64,000 bases of DNA from Actinostola sp. cb2023 (Eukaryota > Cnidaria > Anthozoa > Actiniaria > Actinostolidae), in assembly GCA_033675265.1 (NCBI GenBank), contig JAUJYZ010001255.1, positions 637,165 through 701,164 of the forward strand, written 5' to 3'. The translations under genes and the position numbers were made by a program. This document shows positions 33,130 through 44,480 of the stretch, piece by piece; the first letter of the stretch is position 1, and the number at the start of each line of letters is the position of its first letter. The notes under the pieces are model-generated. The model ran no database searches and had not been told where the DNA came from. It saw only the letters and a program-made list of their open reading frames with translations.

Positions 33130-35205
33130 CTTTTTCAAGTCACTTTGTTTTATTTTGAGACGTCAATATTTTGTGGTATTGACGTCTCAAAATTACCGCG
33201 CGTGATTGGCTCACAGGATATGATTGACAGCGAAAATGACATTTTTTTGGTATCTGCTTCAACTACAATGCGAATGCAGGAATGTTCTTCGATTTTTCAA
33301 GGAAAATTCAAGGTTATTCCACAGTAAAAAGGAGTTTCTACAATGCAGTATTATCAGTATTATGTTATGTGTATAAACAAGGGAAGCTAAGGTTGTAGTT
33401 TTAACCTTAAAAGGTGAGAAATGATTCTGTCAAACCTCATTCACAGCTAAAATTTGGGTGTTCGGAAAACTAAGACCCCCGAAACTAAGACCCTAAGACC
33501 CTAAGACCCTAAGACCCTAAGACCCTAAGAAATTATAAAATGTCCAAATCAGGCAAATCCAATGTTCTGTACTTTAATATTAATTGGGTGACGTTCAGCT
33601 CAGCTAGTTCAAAAAATTTGAGTGATAAATTGCCGGGATGATATGCCGAATAGGACTTAAAATATCCTGTCTTTTCGACTTTTTCGGCTTTTCATGAATA
33701 AAACCACCCCCAGAAAAACTCACGTATCCAGTGGTTTTCCAGTGGCAGTTTTTCTAATCAATCAGTCAAGATAAGTCATGTCTTACGGCAGCGACAAAGC
33801 AGCCGCCATCTTTGACACAGGTAACCCATACACACAGGGATATACAAGAACTATTCTTCCAATTAGTTAATTTCATTCTTGAATGACATATTTACATATT
33901 AAATCCATCTTCTTGATGTTTTAAACCGCGTATGGTTCTTTTGGTTGTGTTGGCTGTGTTAAATATGGCGACTACTGACTATCCGTAAAAACTTATCCGC
34001 CTTGCCAACTGATTTGAAAAACTACCACTGGAAAACCACTGGACACGTGAATTTTACTCCTCAAAGTAAGAAGCTGTTATTCTGGGGGTAGTTTTATTCA
34101 TGGAAAGCCGAAAAGACAGGATATTTTAAGTTATATTCGATATCATCGAGCCAACTATCACCGGCTCAGACGGCAGAGAAACTCATGGAATTTTGAAGCT
34201 AAACGTGGTGCGAACACAGCCTTTCCTCTGTTCTCTTCTTTTTTCTATTAAAGTACAGAACATTGGATTTGCCTGATTTGGACATTTTATAATTTCTTAG
34301 GGTCTTAGTTAGGGTCTTAGGGTCTTAGGGTCTTAGGGTCTTAGGGTCTTAGGGTCTTAGTTTTGGGGGTCTTAGTTTTCCGAACACCCCTAAAATTTCA
34401 TTTCACTGCGAAAGCTACGAACACTCTAGTTTCTTGATAAAACTTGATGCTGTAAAAGTGTAAATTACAATCAGGCACATGATGAAAACCTTGATCAGTT
34501 TAAGACAATAAAACAGTTATTATAATTATTTGGTCGTTTGTTTATTGCAGAATAACATTGAATGAAGTTGAATGAATTTACAGTGAAAGTTGTTCTTTGC
34601 CGTGAAAATCCGGCTAATCTTGTAGAATCTTGTGCTTAATTTGCCGTCTTTTGAGCTATTTTCCACCCTGCATTGGACTTGACATCGACTGACATATTGC
34701 AGTCACATTTGCCCTTGTATATACAGAAGATTGAGGGTTAAAACATCGTTGAATTTTCACGAAATTATATTTACTGAATCGATTCACTTTCAATCCGGCG
34801 AACCGTACGATAAACTTTGGATTTGTTTTCATTCGCTTTTATTTTCTGCCAAAATAAGAGATGAAATGCTTGTCATGACACAAAAGAGGAAGCTTGTCAA
34901 TAGTTCTTTATAATCACTATCATGTTAACTTGTTTAAACTGTCATTTTAAACTTTTTTTTAAATCTTTTTGTACTGAAAACAGTTTTCAAAAACTTCAAT
35001 CGTCGCCACGTCAACGCGCGAGGTGGTGAGAATTTGACAAAATCAGAATGCTTTCCTTGTTATTTTATTAGTTTTTCTTGCGAATTATTGTAGAATCGTG
35101 ATACAAAACGATTTTGAGCGCGACGGAGCCCAATACGGAATATATTTTCTCCCAACTAGCCGTCAATATTTTGTGGTATCGCCGTCTCAAAAATCGCAAT
35201 TAGTT
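33130..35205 (+). repeat. second copy of the inner L+R repeat
   Basis: From TTTGAGACGTCAATATTTTG to the inverted-like end TATCGCCGTCTCAAAA, this matches 29090-29522 plus 31326-31942 and 32530-32615 of the composite element. Without its own 934-bp insertion it is about 1.1 kb. The shared ends suggest a separate element family whose older copy sits within the Tc1-like element. Confidence 0.7.
33456..34389. mobile_element. 934-bp foldback transposon with 9-bp target duplication
   Basis: Starts GGGTGTTCGG and ends CCGAACACCC. Direct repeats CTAAAATTT flank it at 33447-33455 and 34390-34398, while the homologous site near 29391 has one copy. The arms carry runs of CCCTAAGA/TCTTAGGG octamers, then AATGTTCTGTACTTTA, and an inner inverted pair (AAAACCACTGG.../CCAGTGGTTTT). 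No transposase. A 9-bp duplication and long arms resemble Mutator-like or foldback elements. That class is inference. Confidence 0.85.
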
Positions 35206-35293
35206 TATATTACTGATCAAACAGTGACGATTATTCTTAATTTATATGGTGAGTTTTTTTATTTATTCTACGCTGCATTTATCAATCTCTTTC

Positions 35294-35622
35294 GTCGTAG
35301 TTGCTTGATATCAATCAGTTGTACTTATACTGGGTAGAATATCTTGTAAACTAGTTGTGTCGTAGTTGCTTGATATCAATCAGTTGTACTTATACTGGGT
35401 AGAATATCTTGTAAACTAGTTGTGTCGTAGTTGCTTGATATCAATCAGTTGTACTTATACTGGGTAGAATATCTTGTAAACTAGTTGTGTCGTAGTTGCT
35501 TGATATCAATCAGCTGTACTTATACTGGGTAGAATATCTTGTAAACTAGTTGTGTCGTAGTTGCTTCAGTGATATCAATCAGTTGTACTTATACTGGGTA
35601 GAATATCTTGTAAACTAGTTGT
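35294..35622 (+). repeat. 65-bp tandem repeat, five copies
   Basis: GTCGTAGTTGCTTGATATCA begins units at 35294, 35359, 35424 and 35489. The fifth has a CAGT insertion. Units are almost identical, implying recent amplification. Confidence 0.92.
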
Positions 35623-35628
35623 GTATTA

Positions 35629-35898
35629 CAGTGTGACTACACCAACCAAGGCCACCCAAACAAATTTTCATGCAAATTATCCAATCACAATTGAGTATTT
35701 ATACAATAGAATCTGCACAAATTTTCGCTTTAAAAGCATATATTTTACTTTAAATGTGTATGTATATGATCAAGAGTGAACAAGAAACAGTTTAAATTGT
35801 AGAATTCGATATCATTCTGTTATTCAGCGTTACAAATGTGATTAGAAAATTTGATTCAAAATTTGTTTGGGTGGCCTTGGTTAGTGTAGTCGCACTGT
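35629..35898. mobile_element. 270-bp MITE with TA target site
   Basis: TA-CAGTGTGACTACAC and GTGTAGTCGCACTG-TA ends, with arms continuing through AACCAAGGCCACCCAAACAA. Tc1/mariner-type nonautonomous element. Confidence 0.85.
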
Positions 35899-36344
35899 AA
35901 ATTATAGAATAAAATTTAAAAAAATAAAATATAAATCTCATTATTATATGACAAGTAAAATTGGTGACTTGTGATTGGTCAATTAGCGGTCCATAACTTC
36001 CCGTACGGACCGTAGTGAATGAAAACATCCTGTTTGTGTGTGTATTTGTTAGTGCAGAAGTCACGTAATAAACATCTTACTGTAACCTCGTTTGCTCGGT
36101 CCATACTATAAGTTATGAGTCTCGGGGTTTTTTTTTCTTCACTTTTTTCAGTATGGCCCGCGCGCTACGCATAACTTACGGTACGGACCTCTCACTCGGT
36201 TAATAAGAAGTATTTTATTGACCTTCCACTGAGGGGCAATACCGCCGCCCTTTGCTATCAAGCAGAAAAGAACTCAAGCCGCCTACGCGATAAGACCGAA
36301 GGGTATTATGGGTAATGTTATTGAAAAGAGTTGTCGATATGATG

Positions 36345-37226
36345 GTGACTGCGAATGAATTGAATGTTACCCATAATCCCTTGGGTGACTTAACTCTGCC
36401 AATACTGCGAATGAGTTGAATGTTACCCATAATCCCTTGGGTGACGTAACTCTGCCAATACTGCGAATGAGTTGAATGTTACCCATAATCCCTTGGGTGA
36501 CTTAACTCTGCCAATACTGCGAATGAGTTGAATGTTACCCATAATCCCTTGGGTGACTTAACTCTGCCAATACTGCGAATGAGTTGAATGTTACCCGTAA
36601 TCCCTTGGGTGACTTAACTCTGCCAATACTGCGAATGAGTTGAATGTTACCCGTAATCCCTTGGGTGACGTAACTCTGCCAATACTGCGAATGAGTTGAA
36701 TGTTACCCGTAATCCCTTGGGTGACTTAACTCTGCCAATACTGCGAATGAGTTGAATGTTACCCGTAATCCCTTGGGTGACGTAACTCTGCCAATACTGC
36801 GAATGAGTTGAATGTTACCCGTAATCCCTTGGGTGACGTAACTCTGCCAATACTGCGAATGAGTTGAATGTTACCCGTAATCCCTTGGGTGACGTACTCT
36901 GCCAATACTGCGAATGAGTTGAATGTTACCCGTAATCCCTTGGGTGACTTAACTCTGCCAATACTGCGAATGAGTTGAATGTTACCCGTAATCCCTTGGG
37001 TGACGTAACTCTGCCAATACTGCGAATGAGTTGAATGTTACCCATAATCCCTTGGGTGACTTAACTCTGCCAATACTGCGAATGAGTTGAATGTTACCCG
37101 TAATCCCTTGGGTGACTTAACTCTGCCAATACTGCGAATGAGTTGAATGTTACCCGTAATCCCTTGGGTGACTTAACTCTGCCAACACTGCGAATGAGTT
37201 GAATGTTACCCGTAATCCCTTGGGTG
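36345..37226 (+). repeat. 56-bp minisatellite, about 16 copies
   Basis: ACTGCGAATGAGTTGAATGT begins each unit. Internal variants CCCATAAT/CCCGTAAT and GACTTAAC/GACGTAAC are shuffled along the array. Confidence 0.93.
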
Positions 37227-37852
37227 CTTGTACCGACGTTGTTTGAAACAACGTTTTAGACATATAGCTGTAAATTAGTTTGAAGTAAGTAAGCGAGTTT
37301 GCGACCATCCATACTACCTTTCGAGTTCGGCGTTACAGTTCCAAATTTTAACCGGTAACATTCGACCCAAAGTAGATTTAAAAAATTCTCTACATACGAA
37401 GGGGCATAATGCATAAGGCAAATCTCTAATCTCGTGGAGTGTTTTTAAACGGACCAAGGCCAAGCGCCATTTCAAGCGCTAGATAGATCACAGTGCGTCA
37501 AATTTTGTAATGCATTGTATCATATGTATAATTTATATGTACATGTACTGCAGTATATCTTCCTATTTTGTAATCATATTTATTTTATACAGGACTCTAT
37601 GTAAACTACCCCTAGGCTAAACTGGATATTTCTGTTAAAATATCGAATTAAAATAAAAATAAAATAAATACTGCGGGGACATGTTGCGCGTACATGCAAG
37701 AGCCGGACTCTTCGTTTTGTACCCGCGATATATAGTGCCCTTATATAATAACCAGCATCTTTGATATGATGGATCATGTCCCTCGGATTCTGTTCTTGTG
37801 CTATTGTTTTCATGGAAATGTCTGGTACACACGAAGAGATTTGTTGGAGGGA

Positions 37853-40760
37853 CATGACACCGCTACACTGTAGGCTCGCGTGATACGTAAGATAGAGTCG
37901 TTTTCGTACGAGTGGGAAGTAGTTACGGTACAGTTCGTGCCGTGCGGTGACCGTGCCGTGTCCAAGCATTCTGATTGGTTGAGCAATGATTTTGCGCGCT
38001 GTGATTGGTTGAATAGATGTCTTCAATTCCGCGCCGTGACGTAATTCCGTGCCGTAGGTTTCCCACTCATTATCATACGAAAGCGACGCTAAGAGACTCA
38101 AGTATGAGTGTCTTCTATAGCGTACTTATAGAATCAGCATGAGATACTTGACATGACACCGCTACAAGCCCCACGTGATACGTAAGATAAGAGACTCAAG
38201 TATGAGTGTCTTCTATAGCGTACTTATAGAATCAGCATGAGATACTTGACATGACACCGCTACAAGCCCCACGTGATACGTAAGATAAGAGACTCAAGTA
38301 TGAGTGTCTTCTATAGCGTACTTATAGAATCAGCACGAGATACTTGACATGACACCGCTACAAGCCCCACGTGATACGTAAGATAAGAGACTCAGTAATG
38401 AGTGTCTTCTATAGCGTACTTATAGAATCAGCACGAGATACTTGACATGACACCGCTACAAGCCCCACGTGATACGTAAGATAAGAGACTCAAGTATGAG
38501 TGTCTTCTATAGCGTACTTAGAATCAGCATGAGATACTGACATGACACCGCTACAAGCCCTACGTGATACGTAAGATAAGAGACTCAAGTATGAGTCTTC
38601 TATAGCGTACTTATAGACATGAGATACTTGACATGACACCGCTACAAGCCCCACGTGATACGTAAGATAAGAGACTCAAGTATGAGTGTCTTCTATAGCG
38701 TACTTATAGAATCAGCATGAGATACTTGACATGACACCGCTACAAGCCCCACGTGATACGTAAGATAAGACTCAAGTATGAGTGTCTTCTATAGCGTACT
38801 TATAGAATCAACATGAGATACTTGACATGACACCGCTACAAGCCCCACGTGATACGTAAGATAAGAGACTCAAGTATGAGTGTCTTCTATAGCGTACTTA
38901 GAATCAGCGTGAGATACTTGACATGACACCGCTACAAGCCCCACGTGATACGTAAGATAAGAGACTCAAGTATGAGTGTCTTCTATAGCGTACTTATAGA
39001 ATCAGCATGAGATACTTGACATGACACCGCTACAAGCCCCACGTGATACGTAAGATAAGTGACTCAAGTATGAGTGTCTTCTATAGCGTACTTATAGAAT
39101 CAGCATGAGATACTTGACATGACACCGCTACAAGCCCCACGTGATACGTAAGATAAGAGACTCAAGTATGAGTGTCTTCTATAGCGTACTTATAGAATCA
39201 GCATGAGATACTTGACATGACACCGCTACAAGCCCCACGTGATACGTAAGATAAGAGACTCAAGTATGAGTGTCTTCTATAGCGTACTTATAGAATCAGC
39301 ATGAGATACTTGACATGACACCGCTACAAGCCCACGTGATACGTAAGATAAGTGACTCAAGTATGAGTGTCTTCTATAGCGTACTTAGAATCAGCATGAG
39401 ATACTTGACATGACACCGCTACAAGCCCCACGTGATACGTAAGATAAGAGACTCAAGTATGAGTGTCTTCTATAGCGTACTTAGAATCAGCATGAGATAC
39501 TTGACATGACACCGCTACAAGCCCCACGTGATACGTAAGATAAGAGACTCAAGTATGAGTGTCTTCTATAGCGTACTTAGAATCAGCATGAGATACTTGA
39601 CAGACACCGCTACAAGCCCCACGTGATACGTAAGATAAGAGACTCAAGTATGAGTGTCTTCTATAGCGTACTTATAGAACACATGAGATACTTGACATGA
39701 CACCGCTACAAGCCCCACGTGATACGTAAGATAAGAGACTCAAGTATGAGTGTCTTCTATAGCGTACTTATAGAATCAGCATGAGATACTTGACATGACA
39801 CCGCTACAAGCCCCACGTGATACGTAAGATAAGTGACTCAAGTATGAGTGTCTTCTATAGCGTATTTATAGAATCAGCAGCTGAGATACTTGACATGACA
39901 CCGCTACAAGCCCCACGTGATACGTAAGATAAGAGACTCAAGTATGAGTGTCTTCTATAGCGTACTTATAGAATCAGCACGAGATACTTGACATGACACC
40001 GCTACAAGCCCCACGTGATACGTAAGATAAGAGACTCAAGTATGAGTGTCTTCTATAGCGTACTTATAGAATCAGCATGAGATACTTGACATGACACCGC
40101 TACAAGCCCCACGTGATACGTAAGATAAGAGACTCAAGTATGAGTGTCTTCTATAGCGTACTTATAGAATCAGCATGAGATACTTGACATGACACCGCTA
40201 CAAGCCCCACGTGATACGTAAGATAAGAGACTCAAGTATGAGTGTCTTCTATAGCGTATTTATAGAATCAGCATGAGATACTTGACATGACACCGCTACA
40301 AGCCCCACGTGATACGTAAGATAAGAGACTCAAGTATGAGTGTCTTCTATAGCGTACTTATAGAATCAGCACGAGATACTTGACATGACACCGCTACAAG
40401 CCCCACGTGATACGTAAGATAAGAGACTCAAGTATGAGTGTCTTCTATAGCGTACTTAGAATCAGCACGAGATACTTGACATGACACCGCTACAAGCCCC
40501 ACGTGATACGTAAGATAAGTGACTCAAGTATGAGTGTCTTCTATAGCGTACTTATAGAATCAGCATGAGATACTTGACATGACACCGCTACAAGCCCCAC
40601 GTGATACGTAAGATAAGAGACTCAAGTATGAGTGTCTTCTATAGCGTACTTAGAATCAGCAGAATCAGCACGCTATAAGCCCTACGTGATACGTAAGATA
40701 AGAGACTCAAGTATGAGTGTCTTCTATAGCGTACTTAGAATCAGCATGAGATACTTGACT
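37853..40760 (+). repeat. 98-bp satellite, about 27 copies, ending in the GPCR gene
   Basis: Units join GAGACTCAAGTATGAGTGTC (through ATGAGATACTTGAC) to ATGACACCGCTACAAGCCCC (through CGTAAGATAA). The first partial unit (37853-37892) is separated from the rest by a foldback element. The last unit overlaps the stop codon and final codons of the class C GPCR. Some units lack TA in GTACTTATAGAATC. The gene-proximal unit is of that shorter type. Confidence 0.93.
37893..38090. mobile_element. foldback element in the first satellite unit
   Basis: AGTCGTTTTCGTACGAGTGG and GGAA at the left pair with TTCCCACTCATTATCATACG and AAAGCGACGCT at the right. Satellite sequence resumes on both sides (CGTAAGATA before, AAGAGACTC after). 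Confidence 0.65.
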
Positions 40761-43388
40761 AAGTGTGTCGTTAACACCTCGTACAAAGTGTGTTGACGGT
40801 TCGATTGCATTAATCTTATTTCGACGCATGTTAAAACGGACTACTTCGGGTGTATTGCGCTCCGGATGAAGAAGTATAACATAGACTTTCGGCATAAATA
40901 TACACATTAGAAACCCATAAGAACTGACTAGAATCGTCACGCATGAGACCACGGACACATACCATCCATCGAGTGTGTTTTGGACTGGGAAGTATGTGAC
41001 CCATGACAGTAAGAGAATATACATTGAGAATCCGATGTACTTGGCTTCGTTGAAGTTTTCTGGTAGGTTTCTGGCCTTGAAGGCATAATACGCGCAAAAC
41101 ATCGACCACATTATAAGATAGGCGACCATACACATGTGCAACGTAAAGCCAGTACTGGTCTGGTATAGTTGGCATGACAGCAGGATGGATACTTTAGCGA
41201 TGATTTCTTTCTTGACGGAAGAGGGATCGATAGATTTCCAAAGTATTGATAGTATGAACTGAGGCGCGTTCATTAGAATGACTAAGATGAATTGCTTCCT
41301 GGTGTCGAATATAAAGTGTTTGTTCAGCCATTGGAACATTGCGCGTGTCTCAAACGCGCGTAGAATACGAATAGTCTTCAAAACCAACACAGAGACGCAG
41401 ACAGTAAAACACATGTATCGCCACGGCTCCACCACAGAGCAGATAGTGTCCGATGGATGTGAGATGTGCAGAAACGTGAGGACAAAACAGAACACTATCG
41501 CAAGAAGAACCACTGCGCTTAGCTCTTTGTTGGACGCTTTCACGATGGGCGTGGCTCGATAGTGCGAAAACACGAGTATCACAAACAGGCAGAACAGCAA
41601 TCCTAGACTTGTTAATGCAGCGATAACAATAGCCGTGATGTCAGACCATTGCAGCCTTATGATTGGTAGATCAATGCACGTGGTCCTCTCGTCGTTGGAT
41701 CTCTGCATTGACGTGCAAGAAGTACAGTTTCGTGTTCCTTGTGACGTAGACACCGTACCATCAGGACATTTTAAACATTCCCAGCAGCAAACTACCGTCC
41801 TGGTCTGCATCGTACCTGGTGGGCATAAATCCTTGCATACAGACTTCGGGATACCATTGAAACTGGTATTCCAGGCAATAGAGTTGTTGGAAATCGCGAG
41901 TCTCGGACTCTGATTTTTGTCCCAAGTCCCGACCCTGACCTTAGTATAACGCGAACCAATAGAATCCTCCTTTTGAAAGCTGATGATATCGTATGTAGAT
42001 CCCAACGGATCCCCATTTTGATCGAACTGTATTCTCCCGGTAATTCCCTCGAAACTAACATTTCGTAGATACAGCAAAGCATGTTGCGGATTTATTGTCG
42101 GGGTGGTAGGTGGACACGCCCCTCCTTGTAAGAGCCCGCTGCCGTTTTTACAGTGGTGTATGTTATCAATGACATGCGCGACGGCATATACGGCGTCTAC
42201 TTGGTAAGGTATAAAATCGTCGTACAGTTTGTTGAAGATGGTTTCTGTTATGGTGAGATTTTCGGGGCAAGTCTTTGATTGATCGGTGGCGTTGTTGGGA
42301 GTCGCGGTACAGCCGAACTCCGCCATCCATAATTTCTCCCAAAACGTATTCCCGCTTGAAAGGCTTTTCTTTGGGGTCATTGTAAGCAGGTGCTTCTCGT
42401 ACTCTACGTCTCTGTACTGCTTCGGCTGAATGCCAAGGTACGTTCCAAGATACACGAAATCCGAGCCAAGTGATTCTGGAGTCTTGGTCGCCAGGGAATC
42501 ACTCATTATCCAGATTCTGTAGTGAACTTCTTGTCGCTTGGCTTCTGTCATGAGGTCGATGGCAATGCGGTCTGCTATCCATAATACGACCACCTTGACA
42601 TTCGTATCTGCTTTGAGCCGTGACACAATCTTTTGTAGTTGTTTCTGGTAACCCGTGGGTGACACGTACTCAGTGAAGCCAATGCAGAACGTTTTTCTTT
42701 CAGTAGATTCACGCTCAAGTGCTCGTATTCCGTATAGACCATAGGAATGCTCAACAGCGACCGCCGCAACGTAATTCCAGTTGAAATGGTCAATCAAATC
42801 CGCCATTGCTTTGGCTTGGTAGTTATCCGGGGAAACAGTGCGAAAGAACTTGTTATAAAACGGCCAACTAAGTTCTTCACTTGTGGCAGACGGGCTGATT
42901 CCAGCCATTCCTACCACTTGAAGTAAACCCGCAACTTGGAGAGAGTTGCGAGACCCGTACGGACCGATGACCGCCACGACGGAGTCCGACCGATTCCGAA
43001 GCTCGCCGAGACACTGACGACAAACGAATTTCGCTGAAGATGAAAAGTCAGTTATCGAATCAAAGGCGAAAGAATTGCTCGTCGTGAAGTCGTACGTCTC
43101 TTTCATTGCCGATGCTCTGTCGTTGCAGTAGTCGCGTATATCGTAACCCAGGGTGATATTCCGAAGAACCTCCGAGTTGTTATTGATTTTGTTCACGGTG
43201 TAGATGATTGCTTCGACTCGATTCAGACCTGGCAGGTAAAACCGAGTGCAATCATTTCCCGTTTTCTCCTTGTGAAGTGAAATAAGACTACCAATGGATA
43301 TATCGCCTGATTTGTAGACTCTATGGAAGGCGATTACTCCTGGTATCAGCGACATCGCGAGTAATACTTTCATTGTTATGGCCGACAT
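40707..43388 (-). CDS. class C GPCR (mGluR/CaSR-like), intronless coding region, 893 aa
   Basis: The ATG at 43388 begins MSAITMKVLLAMSLIPG, a plausible signal peptide. A longer reading would use the microsatellite-like (AAGATAT)n tract upstream and a non-ATG start. In order: a venus-flytrap domain to about residue 505 (GPYGSRNSLQVAG, SATSEELS, FFRTVSPDNYQAKAMADLI), the Cys-rich NCD3G linker at 515-571 (nine or more Cys), then seven membrane helices at about 581-836 ending FMPKVYVILLHPERNT. The FNEAKYIGFSMYILLLSW loop 3/TM6 region is typical of the group. Flytrap residues resemble CaSR-type receptors slightly more than glutamate receptors, so the ligand is unknown. An acceptor-like TTTCAG at about 43410 suggests a 5' UTR intron. 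The last 17 residues are encoded by satellite-unit sequence. Confidence 0.9.
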   Translation of the reverse strand: MSAITMKVLLAMSLIPGVIAFHRVYKSGDISIGSLISLHKEKTGNDCTRFYLPGLNRVEAIIYTVNKINNNSEVLRNITLGYDIRDYCNDRASAMKETYDFTTSNSFAFDSITDFSSSAKFVCRQCLGELRNRSDSVVAVIGPYGSRNSLQVAGLLQVVGMAGISPSATSEELSWPFYNKFFRTVSPDNYQAKAMADLIDHFNWNYVAAVAVEHSYGLYGIRALERESTERKTFCIGFTEYVSPTGYQKQLQKIVSRLKADTNVKVVVLWIADRIAIDLMTEAKRQEVHYRIWIMSDSLATKTPESLGSDFVYLGTYLGIQPKQYRDVEYEKHLLTMTPKKSLSSGNTFWEKLWMAEFGCTATPNNATDQSKTCPENLTITETIFNKLYDDFIPYQVDAVYAVAHVIDNIHHCKNGSGLLQGGACPPTTPTINPQHALLYLRNVSFEGITGRIQFDQNGDPLGSTYDIISFQKEDSIGSRYTKVRVGTWDKNQSPRLAISNNSIAWNTSFNGIPKSVCKDLCPPGTMQTRTVVCCWECLKCPDGTVSTSQGTRNCTSCTSMQRSNDERTTCIDLPIIRLQWSDITAIVIAALTSLGLLFCLFVILVFSHYRATPIVKASNKELSAVVLLAIVFCFVLTFLHISHPSDTICSVVEPWRYMCFTVCVSVLVLKTIRILRAFETRAMFQWLNKHFIFDTRKQFILVILMNAPQFILSILWKSIDPSSVKKEIIAKVSILLSCQLYQTSTGFTLHMCMVAYLIMWSMFCAYYAFKARNLPENFNEAKYIGFSMYILLLSWVTYFPVQNTLDGWYVSVVSCVTILVSSYGFLMCIFMPKVYVILLHPERNTPEVVRFNMRRNKINAIEPSTHFVRGVNDTLSQVSHADSKYAIEDTHT

Positions 43389-43439
43389 CTTTGTACCAAC
43401 CGTTCTTGGCCTGAAATAGCAATAAGATAGATAGATAGA

Positions 43440-43500
43440 CACCTTAAGATATAAGATATAAGATATAAGATATAAGATATAAGATATAATAGACACAATA
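43440..43500. repeat. (AAGATAT)n microsatellite
   Basis: About seven units upstream of the GPCR start, preceded by ATAGATAG. Confidence 0.8.
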
Positions 43501-43686
43501 AGATATAATCACGTCAATATCTTGACTGACAGTTGCCCTTAGATCTGTAGCATTGAGACTTCAGCATTTTCTTCAGTATTGCGCACGTGCACTTTGCCCC
43601 AGATGACGTAAGAAGCTGTAAGTCATTTAATTTTAAATTCAAGGTGTTTAAAACGTATTTTTGATGATTTTAAATGTTAGCATTTA

Positions 43687-43689
43687 TTA

Positions 43690-43726
<37 letters not shown>

Positions 43727-43740
43727 TATTATTATTAATT
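43687..43740. repeat. (ATT)n microsatellite
   Basis: Trinucleotide run with one interruption near 43726. Confidence 0.85.
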
Positions 43741-43816
43741 GCGTAGTTACAAGTATGTTCTATACATGCCTAATAAAATGAACCTGCAAGCTTATAGTGT
43801 TATCAGTGTACAAAAA

Positions 43817-43917
43817 GAGTGATTTTCATAAACCCGTGAAAAAGACGCATTATGGTTTACATTTGACTATTAGACACTAACTAATAGTTTTTCTGTTTCA
43901 TGGATTTATGAAAAACA
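43817..43917. mobile_element. small MITE, family also at 60749
   Basis: AGAGTGATTTTCATAAACCC at one end and a diverged ATGGATTTATGAAAAACACT at the other, with TTTGACTATTAGACA in the middle. The copy at 60749-60865 shares the ends and this core. Confidence 0.55.
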
Positions 43918-43962
43918 CTAACAGAATAAATCTAATGTTGGTTTGTAGGTTGGATAATTCAT

Positions 43963-44128
43963 GACAAAACTTTTTGTATCTTCAACCTGAGTTTTATTAC
44001 AAAACTGCCCGGCAAGCTTTCGGGCTAAGCGCCCATCTTCATTTAGCCCTGAAGATGGGCGCTTAGCCCGAAAGCTTGGCAGCCGGTTTTGTAATACAAC
44101 TCAGGTTGAAGATACAAAAAGTTTTGTC
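43963..44128. mobile_element. 166-bp foldback element
   Basis: GACAAAACTTTTTGTATCTT begins an arm that pairs nearly perfectly with the right end AAGATACAAAAAGTTTTGTC. The centre is GGGCTAAGCGCCCATCTTCA with its complement. CTGAAGATGGGCGC...CCCGAAAGC resembles the conserved tails of Penelope-type elements but lacks an intact CTGATGA. Confidence 0.8.
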
Positions 44129-44176
44129 ACTAACAGAATAGTCTCATGTTATGTCGTTACTTGTAGCTTTTTGCTA

Positions 44177-44480
44177 ACGGTATAAATACCTTTGGAATAT
44201 GACGACTATGTCGATACAAAACTTGTGACGATATATCTGTAACATATATATATACCAGCTCAGTAGACTTGCTCTCTTAACGGTATAAATACCTTTGGAA
44301 TATGACGACTATGTCGATACAAAACTTGTGAGGATATATCTGTAACATATATATACCAGCTCAGTAGACTTGCTCTCTTAACTGTATAAATACCTTTGGA
44401 ATATGATGACTATGTCAAAAACTTGTGACGATATATCTGTAACATATACTATACCAGCTCAGTAGACTTGCTCTCTTAAC
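44177..44480 (+). repeat. about 100-bp tandem repeat, three copies
   Basis: GTATAAATACCTTTGGAATA recurs at about 44179, 44282 and 44383, each unit ending in AGTAGACTTGCTCTCTTAAC. The third unit lost a GATAC segment. Confidence 0.9.

Noticed and set aside
37580..38101. 173-codon minus-strand ORF
   Set aside because: It runs through a foldback element and satellite sequence. No domain or splice context.
43389..43496. N-terminal extension of the GPCR (36 more residues)
   Set aside because: It starts at a non-ATG codon in an (AAGATAT)n tract and crosses a likely splice acceptor. The ATG at 43388 begins a better signal peptide.
43963..44128. Second hammerhead ribozyme
   Set aside because: The CTGAAGATGGGC...GAAAGC pattern is suggestive but the CTGATGA core is not intact.
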